Source: Magicicada septendecula (lineage: Eukaryota; Arthropoda; Insecta; Hemiptera; Cicadidae). From it: a DNA stretch of 64,000 nt. This document shows positions 51,843-64,000 of this stretch, piece after piece (within the stretch, counting starts at the first letter, position 1; each line of letters starts with the position of its first letter). Below the pieces are notes generated by a model. It did no database searches. It was not told the origin of the DNA and saw only the letters and a program-made list of their open reading frames with translations. A program made the translations under genes and the position numbers. The stretch covers positions 688,525,877-688,589,876 of the forward strand of contig CM068368.1 of the NCBI GenBank assembly GCA_034769895.1, read 5' to 3'.

Positions 51843-52961
51843 TGTAACTACTCACTTAATTCCTATTAATAATTAATTCTTACCTTAGGGGTTTTCCCAG
51901 AGTCGTACAGACGAAACTGCTGCAGAAAGGATTATTCGAGATACAAGGGGTAAAGATCAAATACACAGTTTGTGCTAAAACAAATTGCCTCTGGTTTATT
52001 ATGCAAAATAACTACTTCGTCTCTCTTTCATGACATTTAAAATTCTTATTTCTTTTCGTTAGATTAAATACTCGTTGAATGAGTAACAATTTGTAAAAAT
52101 CAAACAAAGTAACAAAATGAATATTTCTTAATTAACTAGCTTATGACAACTATGGTATACCACAACTATTTATTTTTAGCAATGAACCAATACGTGATGT
52201 AGCCACACACTCACACACATTCGTTCTTTGACTTTGTCGTTCTATTTAAACCCCACTTTGAGATCTCTGAGGTACATTTAAGATTTACAATTTATTTATG
52301 TTGAATTATACTCTGGAGAAAAAGGTAAAATGATATTGGTTAAAACTCAGTTAATACTTAACGTCTGAAGAACTCCGCCGTTTTGCACTTCTACTGTGAA
52401 TGCACTGGTTTTTTTTTCTTTGGTTAACACACCATAAATTAGTTTTGACACTGTTTACCCGCGGGTACTGTTATTGATTATTTCGTATTAGGTTGATGCG
52501 CCACTATTATTTTAATCCACTTTAGAATAACATTTCTTTTTATTTTGTCGGCCGACATAAATTTTCGAACACTTAGCTCGTTTAGGTTGACCGCGCGGCC
52601 ATGAGTTGCAACTGGAACTCGGCCGCACGTTTTACTGTTTGTACAACTTTTAACACTGTTAATGCGTTGAAAGATAGGCCTACTCTTAATTACGGCCTAT
52701 CTTGCACCCGAGGCCACCGTTTGAATTTAAATCACCAACTTTACTGTCTGATGCTGCTTACTACTGTTCACTCTCTGATGACAAACTGCATACTGTGATT
52801 CACAAAAAGCCTGCTGCTGGGCCGGGTACGCAATACGTCTGGGCAATTGTTTAGGCTAACTGTATGTAGGTTGTACTGGGGCTCCTCACAGGTGAAAGTT
52901 AACAATTTATTAATTACTGAATTAAAATTAAAACTGGATCACACACTTCTGTACCGTTACA
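51843..52961 (-). repeat. LTR 15 (chimeric B / A type)
   Basis: 1,119 bp. It has the B marker on the R/U5 side (CAACTATGG near 52145), but full A markers in U3 (CCGCCG, CTACTG near 52376-52395). It joins the class C block to a B' unit. The switch between types must lie in the roughly 230 bases between the markers. Confidence 0.85.
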
Positions 52962-55454
52962 ATACCCCCCCAATAAGAGGTTGAAGGCCGAAGCGTTCAA
53001 ACTCTTATTGCCTAAACCCTAAGAGGATCAGTGAGGATATGGCACCGCAACCCCCCTGAGCACTCTACTAAAATCATGGGTTCTTACCCCCCTAGTCCGG
53101 TGACTGTGGCACATTCAATTAAAAAATCAACATACGGCCTTCCATCACTCCATATCCCACAACTGATTTGTTTCCTCTTAGCCGTACTGGTTCATTGACA
53201 AGGCACTGGCTCATTTTTTATTATAAAATATCTCTTAACCCTAGAAAATAGTATTAACAAAACAATATAGGATATATACAATACAGGAGTACATATAAGT
53301 TCCAGTCAAAATGACGCATTAATTATACAGAATTGCATTTACACAGAATTTCCTTCAGTTTTCAATTTTAAATGAATATTTTAATCATTATGTTTTTTTA
53401 TCAATTATTTATTTTACCATTACAATCAAAATTCAGATCAAACTAGATTTAAAGTCATATTAAAAATTATCTTTTCAATTTATTTAATTACCATTCATTA
53501 AATTTAACTCATATTGTTTTAATTAACAATTTCAAAATTAATTACATTTTTCAAAATGATCCGACATAAAATATTACCTACATTATTCAAAAAATTTACA
53601 TTCCTTTCTTCACATATGGAATTTCTTTTTATTTCATAATAGGATTTTCCTACTAGCAATGATTCAGCAGACTACAACACTTTTGTTATTGTCAACTCAG
53701 CTTCAACACCTCTGGCTGTAAACATTAGTCAAAACATACAACACACCTGTTTACATAAACGGTCGTCTGCCAGACTGGTGTTATAAACACTCCTTCAGTC
53801 TAAACATTCTGCTTACCTCACCTCTAACACCTGTACTGCACTTTTCAATTTTTTATAAATCTTTTAGTTAACAATTGTAATAATATAATAATTTTTATAC
53901 AATTAATTTCACTATAATATATTTACAAATCTTTATCATTATTATTTCAGTTTTATCACACTTCAATGTCCAAGGTTGCGAGGTCTGAACCGTAAAACAA
54001 AATATTTACAATTGTTCCTTTATGAAGTTCAGCCTCCATCGTCAAAAATTAGTCTGGTCTTTATGTAACACTTTTCAATTTTATTGATACGCCACATATG
54101 GTTATTTTTCGTTTTATAACCACAAGAACTTATTTTTTCAATTGTACCAAAACAATAATCTATAGGGTTACCCCCCAAAATTATCTTATCATAAATCAAG
54201 TTGACATCAGTATTATTTGTAAAGTCTCCGTCAGTGTTTTTTGTTATTACCATTGCATTAATATTACCATATTCTGCTACTATAGGTTCATTAACAGGCA
54301 AATATTTGTCATCAATATACACATTGTTTGTCACACAAGGTATGTTTTTAATTCTACTAGTTCTCTCACTATTTAAACTCTGTATTAACTCTTCATAATC
54401 TCTCTTCCCCTTAAATATTTCTACCATTCTCTCTCTCTCTCATAATCACTTTCATCACCACAACATTTCATAATCTCACTCCATCCAGAGGGCAACACAA
54501 CATTATTACAACATCTGGCTTTACCAGATACACAAAAATAATTTCTTTGACATTTAAAAGACCTTTTGTCTTCTACAAAAACTAACGAGGAACCTTTGTC
54601 CTCCAACACTACTGGTGAAACCTTTTCTTCACCTATCTCACAAGAAAAATTTGCCCTCTTTTCAACCTCTACACTTAGACTGTCTTCACACTCTCTCTCA
54701 TTCTCATCGGCATTTGCTAACAACACTTCATTACTAAACTCTACTTCAACAAAATCTTCCTTATCACTCTCAACATTAATCTCCTTGTTCTCTACTACCA
54801 CGTTTTTACACATATCATTATAATTCTGATTTGTTTTACATTCAAAATTTTCGATTACCTTTTGTATTTGTTTATCAATTTTTTCTGACACTTGTTCTTT
54901 AATAGTGTTGAAACATTCATCCATCTCATTTAGACGTTTATTCATACTGATTTCGAACTTAACATTTTGTGTATTCATTTCACATAAACGCTTATCAAAT
55001 GTTTGGTCAATATTATTTATATCACCCTTTAACTCATGGAATTTGCTATTAATTGTTTTAAATTTAACATCAGAATCACTCTTCTGTTCATTGAAAAGCA
55101 ATTGCATCATTTTTATCATATCATTATCCTTAGATTGTTTATTTTTATTCATTACGGGTGGGGTTACCTGAATCCCTGAGTCATCTATTTCATCTGACTT
55201 ACTTGATTCTCTATTTTGAACTGGGATTGGGGTCGAATGGACCTCCAACCCACTCATGACCGTTGATTCGGTCAAACTATTATTTTCCATTTTTGTTTTA
55301 TAATATTTTTACATATATAAATATGCCCGGTTTTGCTTTCACAGTCTACAATTTACAACCTCGCCCCACTCCCAAATAACCCGTTCGCAGCTTAATTATG
55401 TCTGGCGAATATACGTTACAAACCCTATACTCGAGTCCCTGTTCGGGCGCCATT
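52962..55454 (-). mobile_element. LTR element internal region 16 (class B')
   Basis: 2,493 bp. It is nearly the same as copy 12. ORF2 lies at 54029-54427. Its 5' LTR in sense is interrupted by the assembly gap. Confidence 0.85.
54421..55290 (-). CDS. gag-like ORF1, class B'
   Basis: 289 codons, the same protein as copy 12 (K54, K78, T97). It looks whole. Confidence 0.6.
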   Translation of the reverse strand: MENNSLTESTVMSGLEVHSTPIPVQNRESSKSDEIDDSGIQVTPPVMNKNKQSKDNDMIKMMQLLFNEQKSDSDVKFKTINSKFHELKGDINNIDQTFDKRLCEMNTQNVKFEISMNKRLNEMDECFNTIKEQVSEKIDKQIQKVIENFECKTNQNYNDMCKNVVVENKEINVESDKEDFVEVEFSNEVLLANADENERECEDSLSVEVEKRANFSCEIGEEKVSPVVLEDKGSSLVFVEDKRSFKCQRNYFCVSGKARCCNNVVLPSGWSEIMKCCGDESDYEREREW

Positions 55455-57119
55455 TGTAACTACTCACTTAATTCCTATTAATAATTAATTCTTACCTTAG
55501 GGGTTTTCCCAGAGTCGTACAGACGAAACTGCTGCAGAAAGGATTATTCGAGATACAAGGGGTAAAGATCAAATACACAGTTTGTGCTAAAACAAATTNN
55601 NNNNNNNNNNNNNNNNNNNNNNNNNNNNNNNNNNNNNNNNNNNNNNNNNNNNNNNNNNNNNNNNNNNNNNNNNNNNNNNNNNNNNNNNNNNNNNNNNNNN
55701 NNNNNNNNNNNNNNNNNNNNNNNNNNNNNNNNNNNNNNNNNNNNNNNNNNNNNNNNNNNNNNNNNNNNNNNNNNNNNNNNNNNNNNNNNNNNNNNNNNNN
55801 NNNNNNNNNNNNNNNNNNNNNNNNNNNNNNNNNNNNNNNNNNNNNNNNNNNNNNNNNNNNNNNNNNNNNNNNNNNNNNNNNNNNNNNNNNNNNNNNNNNN
55901 NNNNNNNNNNNNNNNNNNNNNNNNNNNNNNNNNNNNNNNNNNNNNNNNNNNNNNNNNNNNNNNNNNNNNNNNNNNNNNNNNNNNNNNNNNNNNNNNNNNN
56001 NNNNNNNNNNNNNNNNNNNNNNNNNNNNNNNNNNNNNNNNNNNNNNNNNNNNNNNNNNNNNNNNNNNNNNNNNNNNNNNNNNNNNNNNNNNNNNNNNNCG
56101 AGATACAAGGGGTAAAGCTCAAATACACAGTTTGTGCTAAAACAAATTGCCTCTGGTTTATTATGCAAAATAACTACTTCGTCTCTCTTTCATGACGTTT
56201 AAAATTCTTATTTCTTTTCGTTAGATTAAATACTCGTTGAATGAGTAACAATTTGTAAAATCAAACAAAGTAACAAAATGAATATTTCTTAATTAACTAG
56301 CTTATGACAACTATGGTATACCACAACTATTTATTTTTAGCAATGAACCAATACGTGATGTAGCCACACACTCACACACATTCGTTCTTTGACTTTGTCG
56401 TTCTATTTAAACCCCACTTTGAGATCTCTGAGGTACATTTAAGATTACAATTTATTTATGTTGAATTATACTCTGGAGAAAAAGGTAAAATGATATTGGT
56501 TAAAACTCAGTTAATACTTAACGTCTGAAGAACTCCGCTGTTTTGCACTTCTGCTGTGAATGCACTGGTTTTTTTTCTTTGGTTAACACACCATAAATTA
56601 GTTTTGACACTGTTTACCCGCGGGTACTGTTATTGATTATTTCGTATTAGGTTGATGCGCCACTATTATTTTAATCCACTTTAGAATAACATTTCTTTTT
56701 ATTTTGTTGGCCGACATAAATTTTCGAACACTTAGCTCGTTTAGGTTGACCGCGCGGCATGAGTTGCAACTGGAACTCGGCCGCACGTTTTACTGTTTGT
56801 ACAACTTTTAACACTGTTAATGCGTTGAAAGATAGGCCTACTCTTAATTACGGCCTATCTTGCACCCGAGGCCACCGTTTGAATTTAAATCACCAACTTT
56901 ACTGTCTGATGCTGCTTACTACTGTTCACTCTCTGATGACAAACTGCATACTGTGATTCACAAAAAGCCTGCTGCTGGGCCGGTTACGCAATAGGTCTGG
57001 GCAATTGTTTAGGCTAACTGTATGTAGGTTGTACTGGGGCTCCTCACAGGTGAAAGTTAACAATTTATTAATTACTGAATTAAAATTAAAACTGGATCAC
57101 ACACTTCTGTACCGTTACA
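55455..57119 (-). repeat. LTR 16 (type B, contains the assembly gap)
   Basis: Both ends are present (TGTAAC at 55455 and GTTACA at 57114-57119), but 500 N and a 50-base repeated stretch lie inside. The two halves come from different contigs and may belong to different LTRs. The part after the gap has several base-count differences in short runs, as often seen at contig ends. Confidence 0.75.
55599..56098. other. Assembly gap (500 N)
   Basis: Exactly 500 N lie inside an LTR. The 50 bases before the gap (55549-55598) and the 50 bases after it (56099-56148) are the same LTR segment with one mismatch. Contig ends that overlap like this suggest a placeholder gap of arbitrary size. Any whole number of 3.61-kb units could be missing. 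Confidence 0.98.
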
Positions 57120-59609
57120 ATACCCCCCAATAAGAGGTTGAAGGCCGAAGCGTTCAAACTCTTATTGCCTAAACCCTAAGAGGATCAGTGAGGATATGGC
57201 GCCGCAACCCCCCTGAGCACTCTACTAAAATCATGGGTTCTTACCCCCCTAGTCCGGTGACTGTGGCACATTCAATTAAAAAATCAACATACGGCCTTCC
57301 ATCACTCCATATCCCACAACTGATTTGTTTCCTCTTAGCCGTACTGGTTCATTGACAAAGCACTGGCTCATTTTTTATTATAAAATATCTCTTAACCCTA
57401 GAAAATAGTATTAACAAAACAATATAGGATATATACAATACAGGAGTACATATAAGTTCCAGTCAAAATGACGCATTAATTATACAGAATTGCATTTACA
57501 CAGAATTTCCTTCAGTTTTCAATTTTAAATGAATATTTTAATCATTATGTTTTTTTATCAATTATTTATTTTACCATTACAATCAAAATTCAGATCAAAC
57601 TAGATTTAAAGTCATATTAAAAATTATCTTTTCAATTTATTTAATTACCTTTCATTAAATTTAACTCATATTCTTTTAATTAACAATTTCAAAATTAATT
57701 ACATTTTTCAAAATGATCCGACATAAAATATTACCTACATTATTCGAAAAATTTACATTCCTTTCTTCACATATGGAATTTCTTTTTATTTCATAATAGG
57801 ATTTTCCTACTAGCAATGATTCAGCAGACTACAACACTTTTGTTATTGTCAACTCAGCTTCAACACCTCTGGCTGTAAACATTAGTCAAAACATACAACA
57901 CACCTGTTTACATAAACGGTCGTCTGCCAGACTGGTGTTATAAACACTCCTTCAGTCTAAACATTCTGCTTACCTCACCTCTAACACCTGTACTGCACTT
58001 TTCAATTTTTTATAAATCTTTTAGTTAACAATTGTAATAATATAATAATTTTTATACAATTAATTTCACTATAATATATTTACAAATCTTTATCATTATT
58101 ATTTCAGTTTTATCACACTTCAATGTCCAAGGTTGCGAGGTCTGAACCGTAAAACAAAATATTTACAATTGTTCCTTTATGAAGTTCAGCCTCCATCGTC
58201 AAAAATTAGTCTGGTCTTTATGTAACACTTTTCAATTTTATTGATACGCCACATATGGTTATTTTTTGTTTTATAACCACAAGAACTTATTTTTTCCATT
58301 GTACCAAAACAATAATCTATAGGGTTACCCCCCAAAATTATCTTATCATAAATCAAGTTGACATCAGTATTATTTGTAAAGTCTCCGTCAGTGTTTTTTG
58401 TTATTACCATTGCATTATTATTACCATATTCTGCTACTATAGGTTCATTAACAGGCAAATATTTGTCATCAATATACACATTGTTTGTCACACAAGGTAT
58501 GTTTTTAATTCTACTAGTTCTCTCACTATTTAAACTCTGTATTAACTCTTCATAATCTCTCTTCCCCTTAAATATTTCTACCATCTCTCTCTCTCTCATA
58601 ATCACTTTCATCGCCACAACATTTCATAATCTCACTCCATCCAGAGGGCAACACAACATTATTACAACATCTGGCTTTACCAGATACACAAATAATTTCT
58701 TTGACATTTAAAAGACCTTTTGTCTTCTACAAAAACTAACGAGGAACCTTTGTCCTCCAACACTACTGGTGAAACCTTTTCTTCACCTATCTCACAAGAA
58801 AAATTTGCCCTCTTTTCACCCTCTACACTTAAACTGTCTTCACACTCTCTCTCATTCTCATCGGCATTTGCTAACAACACTTCATTACTAAACTCTACTT
58901 CAACAAAATCTTCCTTATCACTCTCAACATTAATCTCCTTGTTCTCTACTACCACGTTTTTACACATATCATTATAATTCTGATTTGTTTTACATTCAAA
59001 ATTTTCGATTACCTTTTGTATTTGTTTATCAATTTTTTCTGACACTTGTTCTTTAATAGTGTTGAAACATTCATCCATCACATTTAGACGTTTATTCATA
59101 CTGATTTCGAACTTAACATTTTGTGTATTCATTTCACATAAACGCTTATCAAATTTTTGGTCAATATTATTTATATCACCCTTTAACTCATGGAATTTAC
59201 TATTAATTGTATTAAATTTAACATCAGAATCACTCTTCTGTTCATTGAAAAGCAATTGCATCATTTTTATCATATCATTATCCTCAGATTGTTTATTTTT
59301 ATTCATTACGGGTGGGGTTACCTGAATCCCTGAGTCATCTATTTCATCTGACTTACTTGATTCTCTATTTTGAACTGGGATTGGGGTCGAATGGACCTCC
59401 AACCCACTCATGACCGTTGATTCGGTCAAACTATTATTTTCCATTTTTGTTTTATATTATTTTTACATATATAAATATGCCCGGATTTGCTTTCACAGTC
59501 TACAATTTACAACCTCGCCCCACTCCCAAATAACCCGTTCTGCAGCTTAATTATGTCTGGCGAATATACGTTATAAACCCTATACTCGAGTACCTGTTCG
59601 GGCACCATT
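57120..59609 (-). mobile_element. LTR element internal region 17 (class D)
   Basis: 2,490 bp. It is close to copy 18 and distinct from all units left of the gap. ORF2 reads from 58186 to 58617, with a slightly longer amino end. Confidence 0.85.
58677..59444 (-). pseudogene. gag-like ORF1, class D, altered
   Basis: 255 codons remain open from the usual start. Class D residues are D36, I94, M105, G209 and R212. The Cys-rich carboxyl end seen in the other classes is not in frame, so the ORF looks broken (about one break). The same state in copy 18 suggests that it arose before the two units duplicated. Confidence 0.6.
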
Positions 59610-60728
59610 TGTAACTACTCACTTAATTCCTATTAATAATTAATTCTTACCTTAGGGTTTTTCCCAGAGTCGTACAGACGAAACTGCTGCAGAAAGGATT
59701 ATTCGAGATACAAGGGGTAAAGATCAAATACACAGTTTGTGCTAAAACAAATTGCCTCTGGTTTATTATGCAAAATAACTACTTCGTCTCTCTTTCATGA
59801 CGTTTAAAATTCTTATTTCTTTTCGTTAGATTAAATACTCGTTGAATGAGTAACAATTTGTAAAAATCAAACAAAGTAACAAAATGAATATTTCTTAATT
59901 AACTAGCTTATGACAAATATGGTATACCACAACTATTTATTTTTAGCAATGAACCAATACGTGATGTAGCCACACACTCACACACATTCGTTCTTTGACT
60001 TTGTCGTTCTATTTAAACCCCACTTTGAGATCTCTGAGGTACATTTAAGATTTACAATTTATTTATGTTGAATTATACTCTGGAGAAAAAGGTAAAATGA
60101 TATTGGTTAAAACTCAGTTAATACTTAACGTCTGAAGAACTCCGCTGTTTTGCACTTCTGCTGTGAATGCACTGGTTTTTTTTTCTTTGGTTAACACACC
60201 ATAAATTAGTTTTGACACTGTTTACCCGCGGGTACTGTTATTGATTATTTCGTATTAGGTTGATGCGCCACTATTATTTTAATCCACTTTAGAATAACAT
60301 TTCTTTTTATTTTGTTGGCCGACATAAATTTTCGAACACTTAGCTCGTTTAGGTTGACCGCGCGGCCATGAGTTGCAACTGGAACTCGGCCGCACGTTTT
60401 ACTGTTTGTACAACTTTTAACACTGTTAATGCGTTGAAAGATAGGCCTACTCTTAATTACGGCCTATCTTGCACCCGAGGCCACCGTTTGAATTTAAATC
60501 ACCAACTTTACTGTCTGATGCTGCTTACTACTGTTCACTCTCTGATGACAAACTGCATACTGTGATTCACAAAAAGTCTGCTGCTGGGCCGGTTACGCAA
60601 TAGGTCTGGGCAATTGTTTAGGCTAACTGTATGTAGGTTGTACTGGGGCTCCTCACAGGTGAAAGTTAACAATTTATTAATTACTGAATTAAAATTAAAA
60701 CTGGATCACACACTTCTGTACCGTTACA
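59610..60728 (-). repeat. LTR 17 (mixed A / B type)
   Basis: 1,119 bp. It has the A marker on the R/U5 side and B markers in U3. Its palindrome near 60315 reads GTTGGCCGAC, a D-block variant also seen in LTRs 16 and 18. Confidence 0.85.
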
Positions 60729-63222
60729 ATACCCCCCCCCAATAAGAGGTTGAAGGCCGAAGCGTTCAAACTCTTATTGCCTAAACCCTAAGAGGATCAG
60801 TGAGGATATGGCGCCGCAACCCCCCTGAGCACTCTACTAAAATCATGGGTTCTTACCCCCCTAGTCCGGTGACTGTGGCACATTCAATTAAAAAATCAAC
60901 ATACGGCCTTCCATCACTCCATATCCCACAACTGATTTGTTTCCTCTTAGCCGTACTGGTTCATTGACAAAGCACTGGCTCATTTTTTATTATAAAATAT
61001 CTCTTAACCCTAGAAAATAGTATTAACAAAACAATATAGGATATATACAATACAGGAGTACATATAAGTTCCAGTCAAAATGACGCATTAATTATACAGA
61101 ATTGCATTTACACAGAATTTCCTTCAGTTTTCAATTTTAAATGAATATTTTAATCATTATGTTTTTTTATCAATTATTTATTTTACCATTACAATCAAAA
61201 TTCAGATCAAACTAGATTTAAAGTCATATTAAAAATTATCTTTTCAATTTATTTAATTACCTTTCATTAAATTTAACTCATATTGTTTTAATTAACAATT
61301 TCAAAATTAATTACATTTTTCAAAATGATCCGACATAAAATATTACCTACATTATTCGAAAAATTTACAATCCTTTCTTCACATATGGAATTTCTTTTTA
61401 TTTCATAATAGGATTTTCCTACTAGCAATGATTCAGCAGACTACAACACTTTTGTTATTGTCAACTCAGCTTCAACACCTCTGGCTGTAAACATTAGTCA
61501 AAACATACAACACACCTGTTTACATAAACGGTCGTCTGCCAGACTGGTGTTATAAACACTCCTTCAGTCTAAACATTCTGCTTACCTCACCTCTAACACC
61601 TGTACTGCACTTTTCAATTTTTTATAAATCTTTTAGTTAACAATTGTAATAATATAATAATTTTTATACAATTAATTTCACTATAATATATTTACAAATC
61701 TTTATCATTATTATTTCAGTTTTATCACACTTCAATGTCCAAGGTTGCGAGGTCTGAACCGTAAAACAAAATATTTACAATTGTTCCTTTATGAAGTTCA
61801 GCCTCCATCGTCAAAAATTAGTCTGGTCTTTATGTAACACTTTTCAATTTTATTGATACGCCACATATGGTTATTTTTTGTTTTATAACCACAAGAACTT
61901 ATTTTTTCCATTGTACCAAAACAATAATCTATAGGGTTACCCCCCAAAATTATCTTATCATAAATCAAGTTGACATCAGTATTATTTGTAAAGTCTCCGT
62001 CAGTGTTTTTTGTTATTACCATTGCATTATTATTACCATATTCTGCTACTATAGGTTCATTAACAGGCAAATATTTGTCATCAATATACACATTGTTTGT
62101 CACACAAGGTATGTTTTTAATTCTACTAGTTCTCTCACTATTTAAACTCTGTATTAACTCTTCATAATCTCTCTTCCCCTTAAATATTTCTACCATTCTC
62201 TCTCTCTCTCATAATCACTTTCATCGCCACAACATTTCATAATCTCACTCCATCCAGAGGGCAACACAACATTATTACAACATCTGGCTTTACCAGATAC
62301 ACAAATAATTTCTTTGACATTTAAAAGACCTTTTGTCTTCTACAAAAACTAACGAGGAACCTTTGTCCTCCAACACTACTGGTGAAACCTTTTCTTCACC
62401 TATCTCACAAGAAAAATTTGCCCTCTTTTCACCCTCTACACTTAAACTGTCTTCACACTCTCTCTCATTCTCATCGGCATTTGCTAACAACACTTCATTA
62501 CTAAACTCTACTTCAACAAAATCTTCCTTATCACTCTCAACATTAATCTCCTTGTTCTCTACTACCACGTTTTTACACATATCATTATAATTCTGATTTG
62601 TTTTACATTCAAAATTTTCGATTACCTTTTGTATTTGTTTATCAATTTTTTCTGACACTTGTTCTTTAATAGTGTTGAAACATTCATCCATCTCATTTAG
62701 ACGTTTATTCATACTGATTTCGAACTTAACATTTTGTGTATTCATTTCACATAAACGCTTATCAAATTTTTGGTCAATATTATTTATATCACCCTTTAAC
62801 TCATGGAATTTACTATTAATTGTATTAAATTTAACATCAGAATCACTCTTCTGTTCATTGAAAAGCAATTGCATCATTTTTATCATATCATTATCCTCAG
62901 ATTGTTTATTTTTATTCATTACGGGTGGGGTTACCTGAATCCCTGAGTCATCTATTTCATCTGACTTACTTGATTCTCTATTTTAAACTGGGATTGGGGT
63001 CGAATGGACCTCCAACCCACTCATGACCGTTGATTCGGTCAAACTATTATTTTCCATTTTTGTTTTATATTATTTTTACATATATAAATATGCCCGGATT
63101 TGCTTTCACAGTCTACAATTTACAACCTCGCCCCACTCCCAAATAACCCGTTCTGCAGCTTAATTATGTCTGGCGAATATACGTTATAAACCCTATACTC
63201 GAGTACCTGTTCGAGCGCCATT
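60729..63222 (-). mobile_element. LTR element internal region 18 (class D)
   Basis: 2,494 bp. It is the sister of copy 17. ORF2 lies at 61798-62196. Confidence 0.85.
62290..63057 (-). pseudogene. gag-like ORF1, class D, broken
   Basis: This is the same region as copy 17, with about two breaks. The longest open part is 62290-62919 (209 codons) and covers the coiled coil and the acidic part. Confidence 0.65.
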
Positions 63223-64000
63223 TGTAACTACTCACTTAATTCCTATTAATAATTAATTCTTACCTTAGGGTTTTTCCCAGAGTCGTACAGACGAAACTGC
63301 TGCAGAAAGGATTATTCGAGATACAAGGGGTAAAGATCAAATACACAGTTTGTGCTAAAACAAATTGCCTCTGGTTTATTATGCAAAATAACTACTTCGT
63401 CTCTCTTTCATGACGTTTAAAATTCTTATTTCTTTTCGTTAGATTAAATACTCGTTGAATGAGTAACAATTTGTAAAAATCAAACAAAGTAACAAAATGA
63501 ATATTTCTTAATTAACTAGCTTATGACAACTATGGTATACCACAACTATTTATTTTTAGCAATGAACCAATACGTGATGTAGCCACACACTCACACACAT
63601 TCGTTCTTTGACTTTGTCGTTCTATTTAAACCCCACTTTGAGATCTCTGAGGTACATTTAAGATTTACAATTTATTTATGTTGAATTATACTCTGGAGAA
63701 AAAGGTAAAATGATATTGGTTAAAACTCAGTTAATACTTAACGTCTGAAGAACTCCGCTGTTTTGCACTTCTGCTGTGAATGCACTGGTTTTTTTTTTCT
63801 TTGGTTAACACACCATAAATTAGTTTTGACACTGTTTACCCGCGGGTACTGTTATTGATTATTTCGTATTAGGTTGATGCGCCACTATTATTTTAATCCA
63901 CTTTAGAATAACATTTCTTTTTATTTTGTTGGCCGACATAAATTTTCGAACACTTAGCTCGTTTAGGTTGACCGCGCGGCCATGAGTTGCAACTGGAACT
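63223..64000 (-). repeat. LTR 18 (type B, cut by window end)
   Basis: It starts with TGTAAC and runs to the window edge with the U3 end missing. B markers are present on both sides of the visible part. The array therefore continues to the right. Confidence 0.85.

Larger units (their letters stand above)
1..64000 (-). repeat. Tandem array of a shared-LTR retrotransposon unit (macrosatellite, ~3.61 kb period)
   Basis: The same 3.6-kb sequence recurs head to tail across the whole window. A fixed landmark in the LTR recurs at 2042, 5655, 9266, 12880, 16490, 20101, 23716, 27330, 30941, 34553, 38164, 41771, 45381, 48991, 52601, 56759, 60368 and 63982, giving steps of 3607-3615 bases except across the assembly gap. 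Each period equals one LTR (about 1,119 bp) plus one internal region (about 2,494 bp), so neighbouring copies share LTRs. No unrelated DNA and no target-site duplication interrupts the array. Copies are very similar, differing by about 1% between classes by eye, so the amplification or homogenisation is recent. Eighteen LTRs and eighteen internal regions are listed separately. Confidence 0.97.

Noticed and set aside
55544-56195. Long frames across the gap
   Set aside because: They consist almost wholly of N and carry no information.
1-64000. CRISPR-like or bacterial repeat system
   Set aside because: The repeats are 3.6-kb whole units without spacers. The LTR, primer site and polypurine tract explain the layout.

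Overview
The window is one continuous head-to-tail tandem array with a period of about 3.61 kb. Seventeen full periods and parts of two more are visible, and the array runs off both ends. No host gene, tRNA, rRNA or CRISPR is visible. All element features read on the minus strand. The sequence is AT-rich, with long non-coding stretches and retroelement signals, which points to a eukaryote. An animal, perhaps an arthropod, is my guess, but nothing here fixes the taxon.

Each period is an LTR retrotransposon fossil that shares its LTRs with its neighbours: LTR - internal - LTR - internal, and so on. Going down the plus-strand coordinates, which is the element's sense direction, each unit has five parts. 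(1) An LTR of about 1,119 bp bounded by TGTAAC/GTTACA. (2) Two bases, then an 18-nt primer binding site that matches the lysine-tRNA type (TGGCGCCCGAACAGGGAC). (3) A leader of about 145 nt, then a 289-codon coiled-coil, gag-like ORF. (4) A short second ORF of unknown nature, then about 1.1 kb of AT-rich, probably non-coding DNA. (5) A 40-nt hairpin with a UUCG-type loop, a G7 polypurine tract and the next LTR. The internal part is only about 2.49 kb and shows no reverse transcriptase, RNase H or integrase, so the element was non-autonomous. Ty3/gypsy-like is the best family guess, but without pol it cannot be settled.

The copies fall into a few sequence classes, which I call A, B, B', C and D. 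From left to right the order is A B A B B A B B A B' A B' C C C B' [gap] D D. Classes A and B differ at roughly 1% of ORF1 positions by eye, and copies within a class are nearly identical. Some units are mosaics. This pattern fits repeated unequal crossing-over and conversion inside the array. Separate insertions do not explain it well.

A 500-N assembly gap (55599-56098) lies inside an LTR. The 50 bases on either side of it are the same sequence with one mismatch, so the true number of units there is unknown.
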